From: Actinorugispora endophytica
Lineage (GTDB): Bacteria; Actinomycetota; Actinomycetes; Streptosporangiales; Streptosporangiaceae
Assembly: GCF_004363075.1 (NCBI RefSeq)
Contig: NZ_SNYN01000004.1
Coordinates: 1-64,000 of the forward strand
DNA length: 64,000 nt
Direction: 5' to 3'
In this document: positions 42,667 through 51,614 of the stretch, in pieces
Position numbering within the stretch: the stretch's first letter is position 1
How the letters are laid out: the number at the start of each line of letters is the position of its first letter
Program-made: the position numbers and the translations under genes
Notes under the pieces: generated by a model
Told to the model about the DNA's origin: nothing
Databases searched by the model: none
The model's input: the letters and a program-made list of their open reading frames with translations, nothing else

Positions 42667-43080
42667 TCAGCGGGCGGGGCGGACGCCGAGTTCGGTGAGG
42701 AGGTCCTCGACGCGCCTGCGGATCTCGTCGCGGATGGGGCGTACGGCTTCGAGGCCCTGGCCGGCGGGGTCGTCCAGGTCCCAGTCGAGGTAGCGCTTTC
42801 CGGGGAAGTAGGGGCAGGCGTCGCCGCAGCCCATGGTGATGACGACGTCGCTGGCCCGGACCGCGTCGTCGGTGAGGACCGCGGGGGCCCCGGTGGTGAT
42901 GTCGACGCCGATCTCGCGCATGGCCTCGACCGCGACCGGGTTGATCGAGTCGGCGGGGGCCGATCCGGCGGAGCGGACCTCCACGGCGCCGCCGGACAGG
43001 TGGCCGAGCAGTCCGGCGGCCATCTGGGAGCGGCCCGCGTTGTGCACGCAGACGAAGAGCACACGGGGTTTGTCCGACAC
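42667..43080 (-). CDS. arsC: Arsenate reductase, LMW-phosphatase type
   Basis: Reduces arsenate to arsenite with a thiol cofactor. It has 137 residues. The catalytic loop CVHNAGRS lies near the N-terminus, and GCGDACPYFPGKRYLDWDLDDP is the conserved C-terminal half. The GTG at 43080 follows AGAGGA and gives a normal family length; an ATG at 43107 would add nine residues. It is divergent from arsR-acr3, so the three genes form one detoxification unit. Confidence 0.92.
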   Translation of the reverse strand: MSDKPRVLFVCVHNAGRSQMAAGLLGHLSGGAVEVRSAGSAPADSINPVAVEAMREIGVDITTGAPAVLTDDAVRASDVVITMGCGDACPYFPGKRYLDWDLDDPAGQGLEAVRPIRDEIRRRVEDLLTELGVRPAR

Positions 43081-43360
43081 GGGGAGGTCCTCTTCTCGTT
43101 CCGTCATGTGAGGGCGGGCGGTGCGCCGGGGGCAGGGCTGCCCCGGTGCCGGACGGCAGGCGGACGCCGTCCGGAGAGGGAGGTTCCGCCTGGTCCACAG
43201 GCGTAGCTTAGGGCGTGCCCCCACGGGCGGGCTCCCCGTCGGCCGCGGCGGCGTCCGCCGCGCCGGGGGAGCGGACCCCCTGGAGAGGAACCCCGCGACA
43301 GGGTGGGAGCAGCTGCGGGGGGTGGGGGAACACCGTTGGCCGGCGTGCTAACGTCAGTCC

Positions 43361-43672
43361 GTGTTGATATCAGTGAGCACTGATCTGATGAGGGTGCTGG
43401 GGGATCCGCTGCGGATGCGGATCGTGTCCCTGCTGGCCCGCGAGACGCTGTGCACCACGCACCTGGTCGCCGAGACGGGCGCGAGGCAGACCAACCTGTC
43501 CAACCACCTGAAGGTGCTGCGCGAGGCCGGGGTGGTGGAGACCGAGCCGTGCGGGCGCTTCACCTACTACCGGCTGCGCCCCGAGGCCCTGGACGCGGTC
43601 TCCGCGTCGCTCGCCGAGCTGGCCGCCACCGCCCGTGCCACCGGCGCAGCCGACAACAGGAGGGCCTGCTGA
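43361..43672 (+). CDS. arsR: ArsR-family metalloregulator
   Basis: A 103-residue winged-helix repressor. The DNA-recognition helix is TGARQTNLSNHLKVLREAGVV, and GRFTYYRL is the wing. The usual ELCVCDL metal motif is reduced to ETLCTTHL with one Cys; a second Cys sits at EPCGRF. A perfect dyad covers the 5' end of the gene, so translation may start at the GTG at 43373 rather than 43361. The stop overlaps the acr3 start by one base. Confidence 0.9.
   Translation: MLISVSTDLMRVLGDPLRMRIVSLLARETLCTTHLVAETGARQTNLSNHLKVLREAGVVETEPCGRFTYYRLRPEALDAVSASLAELAATARATGAADNRRAC
43369..43384. promoter_or_regulatory. Likely ArsR operator
   Basis: ATCAGTGAGCACTGAT is a perfect 7-bp dyad with a 2-bp centre, overlapping the first codons of arsR. 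Binding there would block arsR-acr3 transcription. Confidence 0.6.
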
Positions 43673-44754
43673 TGGCGCGCGCCGACGCCCCGGACACCGG
43701 GGAGCGCGTCCCGGTCGCCGCGAGGCTCTCCACCCTGGACCGGTTCCTGGCCGTGTGGATCCTGCTCGCGATGGCGGCGGGCCTGGGCCTGGGCCGTCTG
43801 GTCCCCGGTCTGGACGGGGCCCTGGCGGCCCTGGAGGTGGGCGGGATCTCGCTGCCCATCGCGCTGGGCCTGCTGGTCATGATGTACCCGGTGCTGGCCA
43901 GGGTCCGCTACGACCGCCTGGACACGGTCACCGGCGACACCCGTCTGCTCGTCTCCTCGCTGGTGGTCAACTGGCTCGTCGGCCCGGCGGTGATGTTCGC
44001 GCTGGCGTGGGTCTTCCTGGCCGACCTGCCCGAGTACCGCACCGGCCTGATCATCGTGGGCCTGGCCCGCTGCATCGCCATGGTCGTCATCTGGAACGAC
44101 CTGGCCTGCGGCGACCGCGAGGCCGCCGCCGTGCTGGTCGCGCTCAACTCCGTCTTCCAGGTGCTGGTCTTCGGCCTGCTGGGCTGGTTCTACCTCGACC
44201 TGCTGCCGGGGTGGCTGGGCCTGGACACCTCCGGGCTCGACGTGTCGGCCTGGCGGATCGCCCTCAACGTCGTCGTCTTCCTCGGGGTGCCCCTGGCCGC
44301 GGGGTTCCTGACCCGCCGGATCGGCGAGAGGCGCATGGGCCGGGAGCGCTACGAGTCGGCGCTGCTGCCCCGCCTCGGCCCCTGGGCGCTGTACGGGCTG
44401 CTGTTCACCATCGTGCTGCTGTTCGCCCTGCAGGGGCACACCATCACCAGCCGGCCGCTGGACGTGGCCCGCATCGCGGTTCCGCTGCTGGCCTACTTCG
44501 CCCTCATGTGGTTCGGCTCCTTCGCCCTGGGCAAGGCGATCGGCCTGGGCTACGACCGCACGACGACGCTGGCCTTCACCGCCGCGGGCAACAACTTCGA
44601 GCTGGCCATCGCCGTGGCCGTCGCGACCTTCGGCGTCACCTCGGGCCAGGCCCTGGCCGGAGTGGTCGGCCCGCTGATCGAGGTCCCCGTCCTGGTCGCG
44701 CTCGTCTACGTGGCGCTGGCCCGGCGCGAGCGCTTCGCCCCCGCCCCGGGGTAG
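43672..44754 (+). CDS. acr3: Arsenite efflux permease Acr3
   Basis: A 360-residue BASS-fold permease with about ten membrane helices. The signature LARCIAMVVIWNDLACGD contains the conserved Cys needed for arsenite transport, and AAGNNFELAIAVAVATFG is the second hallmark. It exports arsenite produced by ArsC. AGGAGG lies upstream, and the start overlaps the arsR stop (TGATG). It is regulated with arsR. Confidence 0.94.
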   Translation: MARADAPDTGERVPVAARLSTLDRFLAVWILLAMAAGLGLGRLVPGLDGALAALEVGGISLPIALGLLVMMYPVLARVRYDRLDTVTGDTRLLVSSLVVNWLVGPAVMFALAWVFLADLPEYRTGLIIVGLARCIAMVVIWNDLACGDREAAAVLVALNSVFQVLVFGLLGWFYLDLLPGWLGLDTSGLDVSAWRIALNVVVFLGVPLAAGFLTRRIGERRMGRERYESALLPRLGPWALYGLLFTIVLLFALQGHTITSRPLDVARIAVPLLAYFALMWFGSFALGKAIGLGYDRTTTLAFTAAGNNFELAIAVAVATFGVTSGQALAGVVGPLIEVPVLVALVYVALARRERFAPAPG

Positions 44755-44823
44755 GGGCCGCCCCGGCTGCCGGGAACGGCGGCCTCCCGACACGCTTCTC
44801 CGACTGCGGGGGACGCGCGGCGG

Positions 44824-44916
44824 ATGTTCGGGGACTTCACCGCCGAGCAGGTCCCGGTGGACGGCGCGTCCGTCTTCGTCCGCCACGGCGGCGAGGGCCC
44901 GCCCGTCCTCCTGCTC
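44824..44916 (+). pseudogene. N-terminal stub of an alpha/beta hydrolase
   Basis: The 31 codons FTAEQVPVDGASVFVRHGGE then GPPVLLL read exactly like the start of haloacetate-dehalogenase-type hydrolases, in which the oxyanion motif HGYP should come next. Instead the sequence switches at 44917 to a 23-bp perfect hairpin. The rest of the gene is missing. Confidence 0.65.
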
Positions 44917-44978
44917 GATGATCTCGACGTTGGCGTTCCACTCTGTCCGTCTTGCGGAACGCCAACGTCGAGATCATC
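44917..44978. repeat. Perfect 23-bp hairpin at a gene breakpoint
   Basis: GATGATCTCGACGTTGGCGT plus TCC pairs exactly with its inverted copy across a 16-nt loop (44940-44955). It begins at the base where the hydrolase stub ends. No T-tract follows. It belongs with the TGATC-ended hairpins at 29174 and 46652. Confidence 0.75.
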
Positions 44979-45120
44979 AACGAAGCCCTGGCGCCTGACC
45001 CGCGGACGACACCACCGCGTTGACGAGGCCCACAGGACCGTCTTGCCGGAAAGGCAAGTTTTCGTGCCGAATCATGGGGGTTCCGGCGAGACTGGGCGCA
45101 CCCCGACAGAAGGAGCCCGG

Positions 45121-45747
45121 ATGAGCACCACCGATGCGGCCGCGTTCTGGGACGGCGTCTACGCCGCCCGACCGGCGGCCGCCGACCCGCGGCCGAACGA
45201 CCGCCTCGCCGAGACGGTCACCGGCCTGCCGCCCGGTCGCGCCGTGGACCTCGGATGCGGCGGTGGCGGCGACGCGCTGTGGCTCGCCCGCCGGGGGTGG
45301 CACGTCACCGCCGTCGACATCTCGGCCGTGGCGGTCGAGCGGCTCGCCGGCCTCGCCCGCTCACGCGGCCTGGACGACCTGGTCGCCGCCGAGCGGCACG
45401 ACCTGCACGAGTCCTTCCCGCAGGGCCGGTTCGACCTGATCAGCGCCCACTACCTCCACACCTCCTTCGACCTGGACCGGGCGGCCGTCCTGCGCGCGGC
45501 CGCGCACGCGCTGCGCCCGGGCGGGCGGCTGCTGGTCGTCGACCACGGCTCGACCGCTCCGTGGTCGTGGAACCAGGATCCCGATGTCCGGTACCCGAGC
45601 CCGCAGGAGGTCGCCGCGGACATCGACCTGCCTCCGGAGACGTGGGCGGTCGAGCGGGCCGACGCGCCCCGCCGGACCGCGACCGGCCCGGGCGGGCGCA
45701 CCGCCGAGGTCACCGACCACGTCCTGCTCATCCGCCGCACCGCCTGA
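45121..45747 (+). CDS. SAM-dependent methyltransferase
   Basis: A class I methyltransferase of 208 residues. DLGCGGGGDALWLARRGWHV is the SAM-binding motif I and VDIS the following acidic loop. HALRPGGRLLVVDHG is motif III. The acceptor is unknown; the fold is of the small-molecule (UbiE/Tehb-like) type. AGAAGGAG precedes the ATG. The DinB gene follows by 40 bp and is probably co-expressed. Confidence 0.86.
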   Translation: MSTTDAAAFWDGVYAARPAAADPRPNDRLAETVTGLPPGRAVDLGCGGGGDALWLARRGWHVTAVDISAVAVERLAGLARSRGLDDLVAAERHDLHESFPQGRFDLISAHYLHTSFDLDRAAVLRAAAHALRPGGRLLVVDHGSTAPWSWNQDPDVRYPSPQEVAADIDLPPETWAVERADAPRRTATGPGGRTAEVTDHVLLIRRTA

Positions 45748-45787
45748 CCCGGTGCCGAGAACCGCTCCCCGACGAAGGAGAACCACC

Positions 45788-46288
45788 GTGCCCACCGCCT
45801 TCCGCCGCGACCGCCGCGGCGACGCCCCGCCGCCCCGGACCGGGAGCAGCGAGGCCGAGACCCTGCGCGGATTCCTCGACTACCTCCGGGCCTCGATCGC
45901 CGCGAAGGTCGACGGCGCCCCCGAACCGCAGGTCCGAACGGCCGGAGTGCCGTCGGGCACGAACCTGCTCGGCCTGCTCAATCACCTGGCCTTCGTCGAG
46001 CGCTCGACCTTCCTCGGAGAGGAGGACGTCGACTGGCAGGCGACGTTCCGGGCCGCGCCGGCGGACAGCGCGGCCGATGTCGTCGCCCGCTACCGGGAGG
46101 CGGTCGAACGCGCGAACGAAGTCCTCGACGGGTGCGCCGACCTCGGCGCCCCGCTTCCCCGGCCGCGACCGGGACGCCCCGCTCCCAGCGTCCGCTGGGC
46201 GCTCGTCCACATGATCGAGGAGACCGGCCGCCACGCAGGCCACGCCGACATCCTCCGCGAGCTGGCCGACGGCGCGACCGGGCGCTGA
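45788..46288 (+). CDS. DinB/DUF664-family protein
   Basis: A 166-residue four-helix-bundle protein. LLGLLNHLAFVERSTFLGE and HMIEETGRHAGHADILREL hold the three histidines that bind metal in DinB-like thiol transferases. In actinomycetes such proteins use mycothiol. GAAGGAG precedes the GTG start. It is adjacent to the methyltransferase. Confidence 0.82.
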   Translation: MPTAFRRDRRGDAPPPRTGSSEAETLRGFLDYLRASIAAKVDGAPEPQVRTAGVPSGTNLLGLLNHLAFVERSTFLGEEDVDWQATFRAAPADSAADVVARYREAVERANEVLDGCADLGAPLPRPRPGRPAPSVRWALVHMIEETGRHAGHADILRELADGATGR

Positions 46289-46407
46289 CCCCGGCGCCCT
46301 CTCGCGGACCGGGAGCGCGCTGAGCGGCCCGCGCCCGCCATCGGCCGGGCGGGGGAGCACTTCGGGAGCGCGGATCCGAAGGACCCGGACCGACGCGGCC
46401 TCCGGGG

Positions 46408-46620
46408 TCAGGCCACCCGCCCTTCCGGCTCCGCCCGGCACGGCCGGTCCACCCGCTGCCAGGTGGCGTCGAAGTCCTCGGCGAGCGCGGCGCCGCTGGG
46501 TTGCCCGGCCGCGTGGTCCCGGGCGAGAGCGATCCGGGCCGCGCTGGAGCCCGGAGCGAAACGGTCGTCGGGCCGGTAGTACTCCACCGCCGAGACCTCG
46601 GCACGGGCCGGTGCCGGTGC
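46408..46620 (-). pseudogene. C-terminal fragment of an unrecognised gene
   Basis: About 70 codons on the minus strand look coding (EVSAVEYYRPDDRFAPGSS, ARIALARDHAAGQPSG, DFDATWQRVDRP). They have no start, and the N-terminal side runs into the hairpin/MITE region at 46652. I do not recognise the family. With the hydrolase stub at 44824 this is the second gene broken beside a TGATC hairpin. Confidence 0.35.
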
Positions 46621-46651
46621 GGCGGATCCCCAACGCGCTCCCGGATCCTCC

Positions 46652-46800
46652 CGGTGATCGTGACCTTTCCGGGGTCTCAACCGTCTCCGAGACCCCGGAA
46701 AGGTCACGATCACCAGGGAGAGCGCCAGGAAACGGACACCTGCCCGCAGCCCGGGGCCCCGCCCGCCGTCGCCGTCCGCCGTGACCTCGCGCGCCGCCGC
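46652..46800. mobile_element. MITE-like remnant, copy E, with perfect 26-bp hairpin
   Basis: The hairpin 46652-46713 (GGTGATCGTGACCTTTCC onward, 10-nt loop) is perfect over 26 bp. The DNA to its right (ACGGACACCTG, CGCCCGCCGTCGCCG) resembles an inner part of copy A. The boundaries are approximate. It sits between the broken minus-strand gene and the GntR-TetR gene. Confidence 0.55.
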
Positions 46801-46808
46801 TCCCCGGC

Positions 46809-47756
46809 TTATCGTGTCCGACCCTCCAGCAGGGCGGCGAAGCCGTCGAGATGACGGGCGAGGCCGTACTCGAAAAGTCCGTCCAGGTCCGCCACCGCCT
46901 CCGTCGGAACCGCCGCCAGCAGTGGAAACCGTCCGCTGTCCATGAGCTCGCCGACCCGCTTCCGCTCCGCCAGCCGCCACCCGTCGAGCGTCACACCGGT
47001 CTCCTGCTCCGCCTCGACCTCGTCCGCCATGGACAGGGCGACGGTGGTGACGAGGGCGTGCAGCGTGAGCGCCTCGCGGAGCAGCGTCTCCCCGGCCAAC
47101 CCGAGCCCGTCGATCGCACGCAGGGTCCATTCGGTGTGCGCGGTCAGGTTGGGGACGAGGAGCGGTCGCGTGAACGAGATGGCCCTGGGCAGCCACAGGT
47201 GCCGACGGCACAGCGCCCAGTGCCCGCGGGAGATCAGTTCGAGCTTGGCCCGCCACCCCTCCGGCCCCGGGTCGGGCAGCTCCAGCCCGCCGAAGGCCTC
47301 GTCGACCATCCCCGCCACCAGTTCGTCCTTGTTCGCCACGTGCCGGTACAGCGACATCGGGCCGACGCCGAACTCGGCCGCGAGCCGCCGCATGGACACG
47401 GCGTCGAGCCCCTCGACGTCGGCGATCGCGATCGCGGCGCGCAGCACCTGCTTCCGGTTCAGCGCCCGCCTGGGGACGCCGGCCCGCCGCGGTCCCGGCG
47501 TCACGGCCGGTCGCTGCCGGCCGGCCCGTGCGCTGACCACCGTGCCGGAACCGACCCTCGCTTCGACGAGCCCCTCGTCGCGGAGAGTCGCCATCACCCT
47601 GGTCGCGGTCGCGACCGCGACGCCCCACTGCTGGGCGATCTGCCGGACGGACGGCGCCCGCTCCCCGGGCCGCAGGTCGCCGGCGAGGATCCGGGAGCGG
47701 ATCTCCGCGACGATCCGCAGATAGGGCGGGTCCGGTCGCCGCGTCGATGGGGGCAT
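46809..47756 (-). CDS. Hybrid regulator: GntR winged helix plus TetR domain
   Basis: A 315-residue protein from the ATG at 47756. Residues ~8-75 are a GntR winged helix (YLRIVAEIRSRILAGDLRPG, PSVRQIAQQWGVAVATATRV). Residues ~95-150 are a second, TetR-type HTH (SMRRLAAEFGVGPMSLYRHV), followed by a TetR_C ligand domain. Two DNA-binding domains in one chain occur in a known actinobacterial subgroup. It is divergent from a GNAT gene, and a wide inverted repeat lies between them. Confidence 0.87.
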   Translation of the reverse strand: MPPSTRRPDPPYLRIVAEIRSRILAGDLRPGERAPSVRQIAQQWGVAVATATRVMATLRDEGLVEARVGSGTVVSARAGRQRPAVTPGPRRAGVPRRALNRKQVLRAAIAIADVEGLDAVSMRRLAAEFGVGPMSLYRHVANKDELVAGMVDEAFGGLELPDPGPEGWRAKLELISRGHWALCRRHLWLPRAISFTRPLLVPNLTAHTEWTLRAIDGLGLAGETLLREALTLHALVTTVALSMADEVEAEQETGVTLDGWRLAERKRVGELMDSGRFPLLAAVPTEAVADLDGLFEYGLARHLDGFAALLEGRTR

Positions 47757-47793
47757 GGAAGTCTCCGGTCCGTCGATGGAGTCGCCGTCTGTC

Positions 47794-47834
47794 GAAAGTG
47801 TACTAGTGCAATCGTTGTGGTCACATACACTTTC
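47794..47834. promoter_or_regulatory. Inverted repeat GAAAGTGTA/TACACTTTC
   Basis: A perfect 9-bp inverted repeat with 23-bp spacing in the A/T-rich divergent spacer between the GntR-TetR and GNAT genes. The wide spacing could suit a regulator with two DNA-binding domains. Confidence 0.6.
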
Positions 47835-47882
47835 CTGGGCTTGAATTCCTACTTTCAAGGCCATTTCCTCTACCGTTTTCAC

Positions 47883-48494
47883 ATGTCACTGAATACGCCG
47901 TACGCATCGGTACGGCAGGCGGACGGCGCGGGGCGGCAGGCGGTGGTGGACGTCTTCACCGAGGCGTTCATGGACGATCCCGTCGCCTGCTGGCTCTTCC
48001 CCGAGGCGGACGAACGAAGCCGGCTCCAGCCGCACTTCTACCGCTCCCTTCTCACCCATCCCGCCGGCGAGGCGTACCTGGCCGGCCGGAGCGAGGGCGC
48101 CTCGCTGTGGCTGCGGCCGGCCGCCGGCCAGTCGCCCCACGGGGAGTACGCGGAGGCGCCCGAGGGGGACCCTCCCGCGGACTTCGGCGCGGGCGGCGCG
48201 CGGTTGCGGGCTCTGGGGCGGGAACTCGCCCGACGGCACCCCGACGGCGAACCTCACCTCTACCTCGCGTGCATGGGAGTGGTCGCCCGGCGGCAGGGCG
48301 CCGGACTCGGCTCGGCGATGCTGCGGCACCGGCTGGAGCGGGCCGACGCCGACGGGACCGCCGCGTACCTGGAGGCGAGTTCGGCTCGGAGCCGCGCCCT
48401 CTACCAGCGGTACGGGTTCGAGGACCTCGGCGCACCGGTCCGTGTGGCGGACGGCCCGCCGCTGTGGCCGATGCGGCGCCGGCCGCGCCGTTGA
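47883..48494 (+). CDS. GNAT-family N-acetyltransferase
   Basis: A 203-residue GNAT protein. The acetyl-CoA loop reads ARRQGAGLGSAMLRHRLERA, and YLEASSARSRALYQRYGFED is the usual C-terminal part. The substrate is unknown. It is divergent from the hybrid regulator across the GAAAGTGTA repeat, so it is a probable target gene. Confidence 0.87.
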   Translation: MSLNTPYASVRQADGAGRQAVVDVFTEAFMDDPVACWLFPEADERSRLQPHFYRSLLTHPAGEAYLAGRSEGASLWLRPAAGQSPHGEYAEAPEGDPPADFGAGGARLRALGRELARRHPDGEPHLYLACMGVVARRQGAGLGSAMLRHRLERADADGTAAYLEASSARSRALYQRYGFEDLGAPVRVADGPPLWPMRRRPRR

Positions 48495-48588
48495 CCGCCG
48501 GCGCGCGGCACCGCTTCCGTCTCGCGCCACCCGTTCAAGCACCGCCGCTCGACCGGCGGAACCCGACAGGAAAGAAAAGAGGACATCG

Positions 48589-49491
48589 ATGACGATGAAC
48601 CATGAAACCGTGACCGCCGCCGTCGACCACGAGGGCGACCGGCGGCAGCCGACCCTGGTGTTCGTGCACGGCACCAACTCCTCGTCGTCCTCGTGGACGG
48701 GGCTGACCAACGAACTCGCCCTGCGCGGACACCGGAGTGTGGCCGTCGACCTGCCGGGACACGGCCACGAGGGGTTCTTCCCCCGCGCCTACCAGGCCCC
48801 GCAGGACCTCGGGGCGCTGGCCGTCGAACCGTCGCCGCTCGCCGGGGTGACCCTCGACGACTACGCCGAGCGCGTCGTGGACGTGGTGCGCCGGGCCCGC
48901 CGCCACGGACCGGTGATCCTCGTCGGCGCCAGCCAGGGCGGCGTCACCGTGAGCAGGGTCGGCAACGCCGTCCCCGACCTGCTCGAGCGGGTGGTCTACG
49001 TCGCGGCGTACTGCTGCGTGGACCTGCCGAACATGGCCGCCTACCTCGAAACGCCGGAGAACGGCGACAGCCTGCTCGCCGAGGTGCTCCGGGTGCAGGT
49101 CGGCGACCCGGCGGTCCTGGGGGTGAACCGGATCAACTGGCGCTCGGCCGACCCGTCGGCGTTCCGCGGGATCCGGGAGTGCCTCGCCGGTGACTTCGAC
49201 GACGAGGGGGTGAGCCGGATGTTCAACATGCTCGAACCGGACGAGCCCGTCGGTATTCCGCTGGCCGAGGCCCGGGGCGAGGCGCGGACCTGGGGCCGGA
49301 TCCCCCGGACGTATGTGCGCTTCACCCTCGACCGGTTGGTTCCGCCCGCGCTGCAGGACCGGTTCATCAGTGAGGCCGACCGCCTCACCCCGGACAACCC
49401 GACCGACGTGCGAAGCGTCGCCGCTCCCCATGTCGGCCCGTTCGGCCGTCCCGAACTGGTGGAGATCTTCGACGGGCTCGCCGGCCGCTGA
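48589..49491 (+). CDS. Alpha/beta hydrolase (EstC/MenH-like)
   Basis: A 300-residue hydrolase. The oxyanion motif is FVHGTNSSSSSW, the nucleophile elbow VGASQGG (Ser), and a C-terminal His lies in APHVGPF. Family members act on esters or lactones; the substrate is unknown. AAGAGG precedes the ATG. Two hairpins after the stop separate it from the convergent ribosomal-protein operon. Confidence 0.85.
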   Translation: MTMNHETVTAAVDHEGDRRQPTLVFVHGTNSSSSSWTGLTNELALRGHRSVAVDLPGHGHEGFFPRAYQAPQDLGALAVEPSPLAGVTLDDYAERVVDVVRRARRHGPVILVGASQGGVTVSRVGNAVPDLLERVVYVAAYCCVDLPNMAAYLETPENGDSLLAEVLRVQVGDPAVLGVNRINWRSADPSAFRGIRECLAGDFDDEGVSRMFNMLEPDEPVGIPLAEARGEARTWGRIPRTYVRFTLDRLVPPALQDRFISEADRLTPDNPTDVRSVAAPHVGPFGRPELVEIFDGLAGR

Positions 49492-49512
49492 CCCGGCGCG
49501 CTCCGGGGACAA

Positions 49513-49545
49513 GGGCCGCGCCACCTGCCCCAGGTGGTGCGGCCC
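49513..49545. terminator. 14-bp hairpin after the hydrolase gene
   Basis: GGGCCGCGCCACCT pairs with AGGTGGTGCGGCCC (one G-T pair) around a five-base loop. It is one of two hairpins in the convergent spacer. Confidence 0.55.
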
Positions 49546-49578
49546 CGCGGCCGGGCGGGGGCGACGCCCGGCACGCGC

Positions 49579-49617
49579 ACCGGCGGCGGCTCCCTCGGGG
49601 GAAGAGCCGCCGCCGGT
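49579..49617. terminator. 14-bp hairpin after rpsN
   Basis: ACCGGCGGCGGCTC and its exact inverted copy enclose 11 nt, about 20 bp beyond the rpsN stop. It is the likely terminator of the zinc-response operon on the minus strand. Confidence 0.6.
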
Positions 49618-49636
49618 GGGTCTCCGCAGTGCGGGA

Positions 49637-49942
49637 TCACCAACTGGACTTGGTGACGCCGGGCAGTTCACCGCGGTGGGCCATCTCGCGGAAGCGGATG
49701 CGGGACAGGCCGAAGCGCCTGAGGTGTCCACGCGGTCGGCCGTCGACGGAGTCCCGGTTGCGCACACGCGTGGCACTGGCGTCCCGGGGCTGGCGTCGCA
49801 GCTCGGCCAGGGCCGCGGCCTTGTCCTCCTCGGCGGAGTGCGGGCTTTTGAGGACGCGTTTCAGTTCGGCCCTGCGCTCGGCGTAGCGGGCGACGACCTT
49901 CCTGCGCTGCTCGTTTCGTGCGATCTTGCTCTTCTTGGCCAT
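49637..49942 (-). CDS. rpsN: 30S ribosomal protein S14, zinc-independent paralogue
   Basis: A 101-residue long-form S14 ([38 protein letters not shown]). It lacks the two CxxC pairs of the zinc-binding short form, so it is the alternative copy used when zinc is scarce. It begins 1 nt after rpmB and is the last gene of the rpsR-rpmB-rpsN group. Confidence 0.94.
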   Translation of the reverse strand: MAKKSKIARNEQRRKVVARYAERRAELKRVLKSPHSAEEDKAAALAELRRQPRDASATRVRNRDSVDGRPRGHLRRFGLSRIRFREMAHRGELPGVTKSSW

Positions 49943-49943
49943 C

Positions 49944-50180
49944 TCAGATCTTCCCCCCGCGAGCACGGATGTCGGCGACCACACGTTCGATGCCGCGCGC
50001 GTCGATGACCCTCATGCCTTTGGCGCTCACCTTGAGCCTGACGAAGCGCTGCTCACTGGGCAGCCAGTACCGCTTGGACTGGATGTTGGGGTCGAACCTG
50101 CGCTTGGTTCGCCGGTGGGAGTGGGAGACGGCATTACCGAAGGCGGGCGCCTTGCCCGTCACCTGGCATACGCGTGACAC
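49944..50180 (-). CDS. rpmB: 50S ribosomal protein L28, zinc-independent paralogue
   Basis: A 78-residue L28 ([32 protein letters not shown]). Only one cysteine is present instead of the four-Cys zinc site, so it is the low-zinc paralogue. It lies between rpsR and rpsN on the minus strand. Confidence 0.94.
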   Translation of the reverse strand: MSRVCQVTGKAPAFGNAVSHSHRRTKRRFDPNIQSKRYWLPSEQRFVRLKVSAKGMRVIDARGIERVVADIRARGGKI

Positions 50181-50210
50181 GGCTGTCCTTTCCTGGTGTC
50201 GGATCCTTGT

Positions 50211-50468
50211 TCAGGACCTGCTGTGGGGGAGGTTGGAGGGGTAGGGCAGCAGCGCCATCTCCCGGGCGTTCTTGACCGCGGCCGTTATCAGCCGCTGCTG
50301 GCGTGCGGTCACGCGCGTGACACGGCGGCTGCGGATCTTGCCCTTCTCCGAGACGAACGTGCGGAGCAGCGCGACGTCCTTGTAGTCGACGTAGTCGAGT
50401 TCCCCCAGGGGGTTGGCGAACCTGCGCGAGGGGAAACGCCTGTCGGTCCGGCGGTTGTCGCTGGGCAT
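50211..50468 (-). CDS. rpsR: 30S ribosomal protein S18, paralogue
   Basis: An 85-residue S18 ([40 protein letters not shown]). It lacks cysteines. The ATG at 50468 has CGGAG upstream, inside the end of the CobW-type gene, so the two are translationally linked. In actinomycetes this second S18 belongs to the Zur regulon. Confidence 0.93.
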   Translation of the reverse strand: MPSDNRRTDRRFPSRRFANPLGELDYVDYKDVALLRTFVSEKGKIRSRRVTRVTARQQRLITAAVKNAREMALLPYPSNLPHSRS

Positions 50469-50470
50469 GG

Positions 50471-51571
50471 TCATCTCTCCGAGAACTCGGCGAAGGGGTC
50501 TTCTTGGAATTCCTGGTCGCTTTCCCCGGCCGTGACCAGGCACGAGTCCAGGAGCGCGACCAAGCGGTCGGCGTCCAGGCCGATCCCGGTGAAGGCCATG
50601 TGCTGTCGGCGGTCACCGGTTTCCGGGGTCCAGTCGAGTAGCGCCGAGGTGCGTCTGGCGGCCGGGACCAGGTCCATCGCGGCTTCGGGGAGCGCCCCCA
50701 GCCACGGGCCGCCGTTCTCCACGGTGAGCAGGTCGTTGTGGGAGTCCCAGACCAGCAGGTTGTCGGACTGGCTGGCGAGCCAGAAGCGCCCTCGGCCGCG
50801 CATGGCCAGCGCCAGGACGCCCTCCAGGGCATCGGCCAGACGCTGTGGGTGCAGCGGGCGTGTGCGTGTCCAGGTCACGGTCCGCACGTGGCCGTCCGCG
50901 CGGTCTCCGTACTGCGCCCAGGCCGGGTTGGTGCGGATGAAGGCGGCCTCGGTGTCGAACGCGCCTCGTACGAGCGCGGACAGGTCCTCTGTCGCGGGGA
51001 TGATCGCGGCGCCGGGGTTGAGCTGCGCGAGGAGGGCGAACGCGTGGTCCGCGCCGGAGGAACCGTGCAGGACGACCGCTGACGGGTACTCCACCTGCCG
51101 GGCCAGGACCTCGCTGACCGTGCGCTCGTCGTCCTGGGCGATGCCGATGCCGCGGTCGCGCAGGTCGTCGTCGCTGTCGAGGTCGTCCAGTAGGCGTCCG
51201 GCGTCCACTGCGGTGGCCGCGACCGCGAGGGTGAGTGTCTTCTCGGCGGCGATGGCCTCGCAGACCGGTCTCGGTTCGACGCCGTCCCAGGCGTCCACGA
51301 CGCACAGGTCGTAGGCCCGGTCCTCGGCCATCCGCAGCAGCAGCGGGACGAGGTCCTCGCGCAGGGTGCAGGACGCGCACGCGTGAACGAGGTTCACCTC
51401 ACGGCGGTCGCTCCGGCCGGAGCGGTCCCGGATGACGCGGTCCACCGCTCCCTTCCTGATCTTCTCCATGTCATGGAAGACCGCCACAGACCGGGGCGTC
51501 GTGGCGAGCAGCGCGTCCACGGTCTGTTGTCGTGCCGACCGGTGCATGCCGGTGACCACGGCCACGCGCAT
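50471..51571 (-). CDS. CobW/YciC-like protein of the zinc-starvation operon
   Basis: A 366-residue COG0523-type protein from the ATG at 51571 (GGGAG upstream). The usual GCxxC metal motif appears as [20 protein letters not shown], a CxxC form. The P-loop region reads [12 protein letters not shown], which lacks the GxxGxGKT lysine, so GTP binding is doubtful. The C-terminal half is the CobW_C domain ([20 protein letters not shown]). It is a putative zinc chaperone or allocator. It heads the operon and faces a Zur-like palindrome. Confidence 0.87.
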   Translation of the reverse strand: MRVAVVTGMHRSARQQTVDALLATTPRSVAVFHDMEKIRKGAVDRVIRDRSGRSDRREVNLVHACASCTLREDLVPLLLRMAEDRAYDLCVVDAWDGVEPRPVCEAIAAEKTLTLAVAATAVDAGRLLDDLDSDDDLRDRGIGIAQDDERTVSEVLARQVEYPSAVVLHGSSGADHAFALLAQLNPGAAIIPATEDLSALVRGAFDTEAAFIRTNPAWAQYGDRADGHVRTVTWTRTRPLHPQRLADALEGVLALAMRGRGRFWLASQSDNLLVWDSHNDLLTVENGGPWLGALPEAAMDLVPAARRTSALLDWTPETGDRRQHMAFTGIGLDADRLVALLDSCLVTAGESDQEFQEDPFAEFSER

Positions 51572-51614
51572 CAGGCTCTCCCTCCCATAGGGGGTTCCTC
51601 TCGTCATTATGAAA

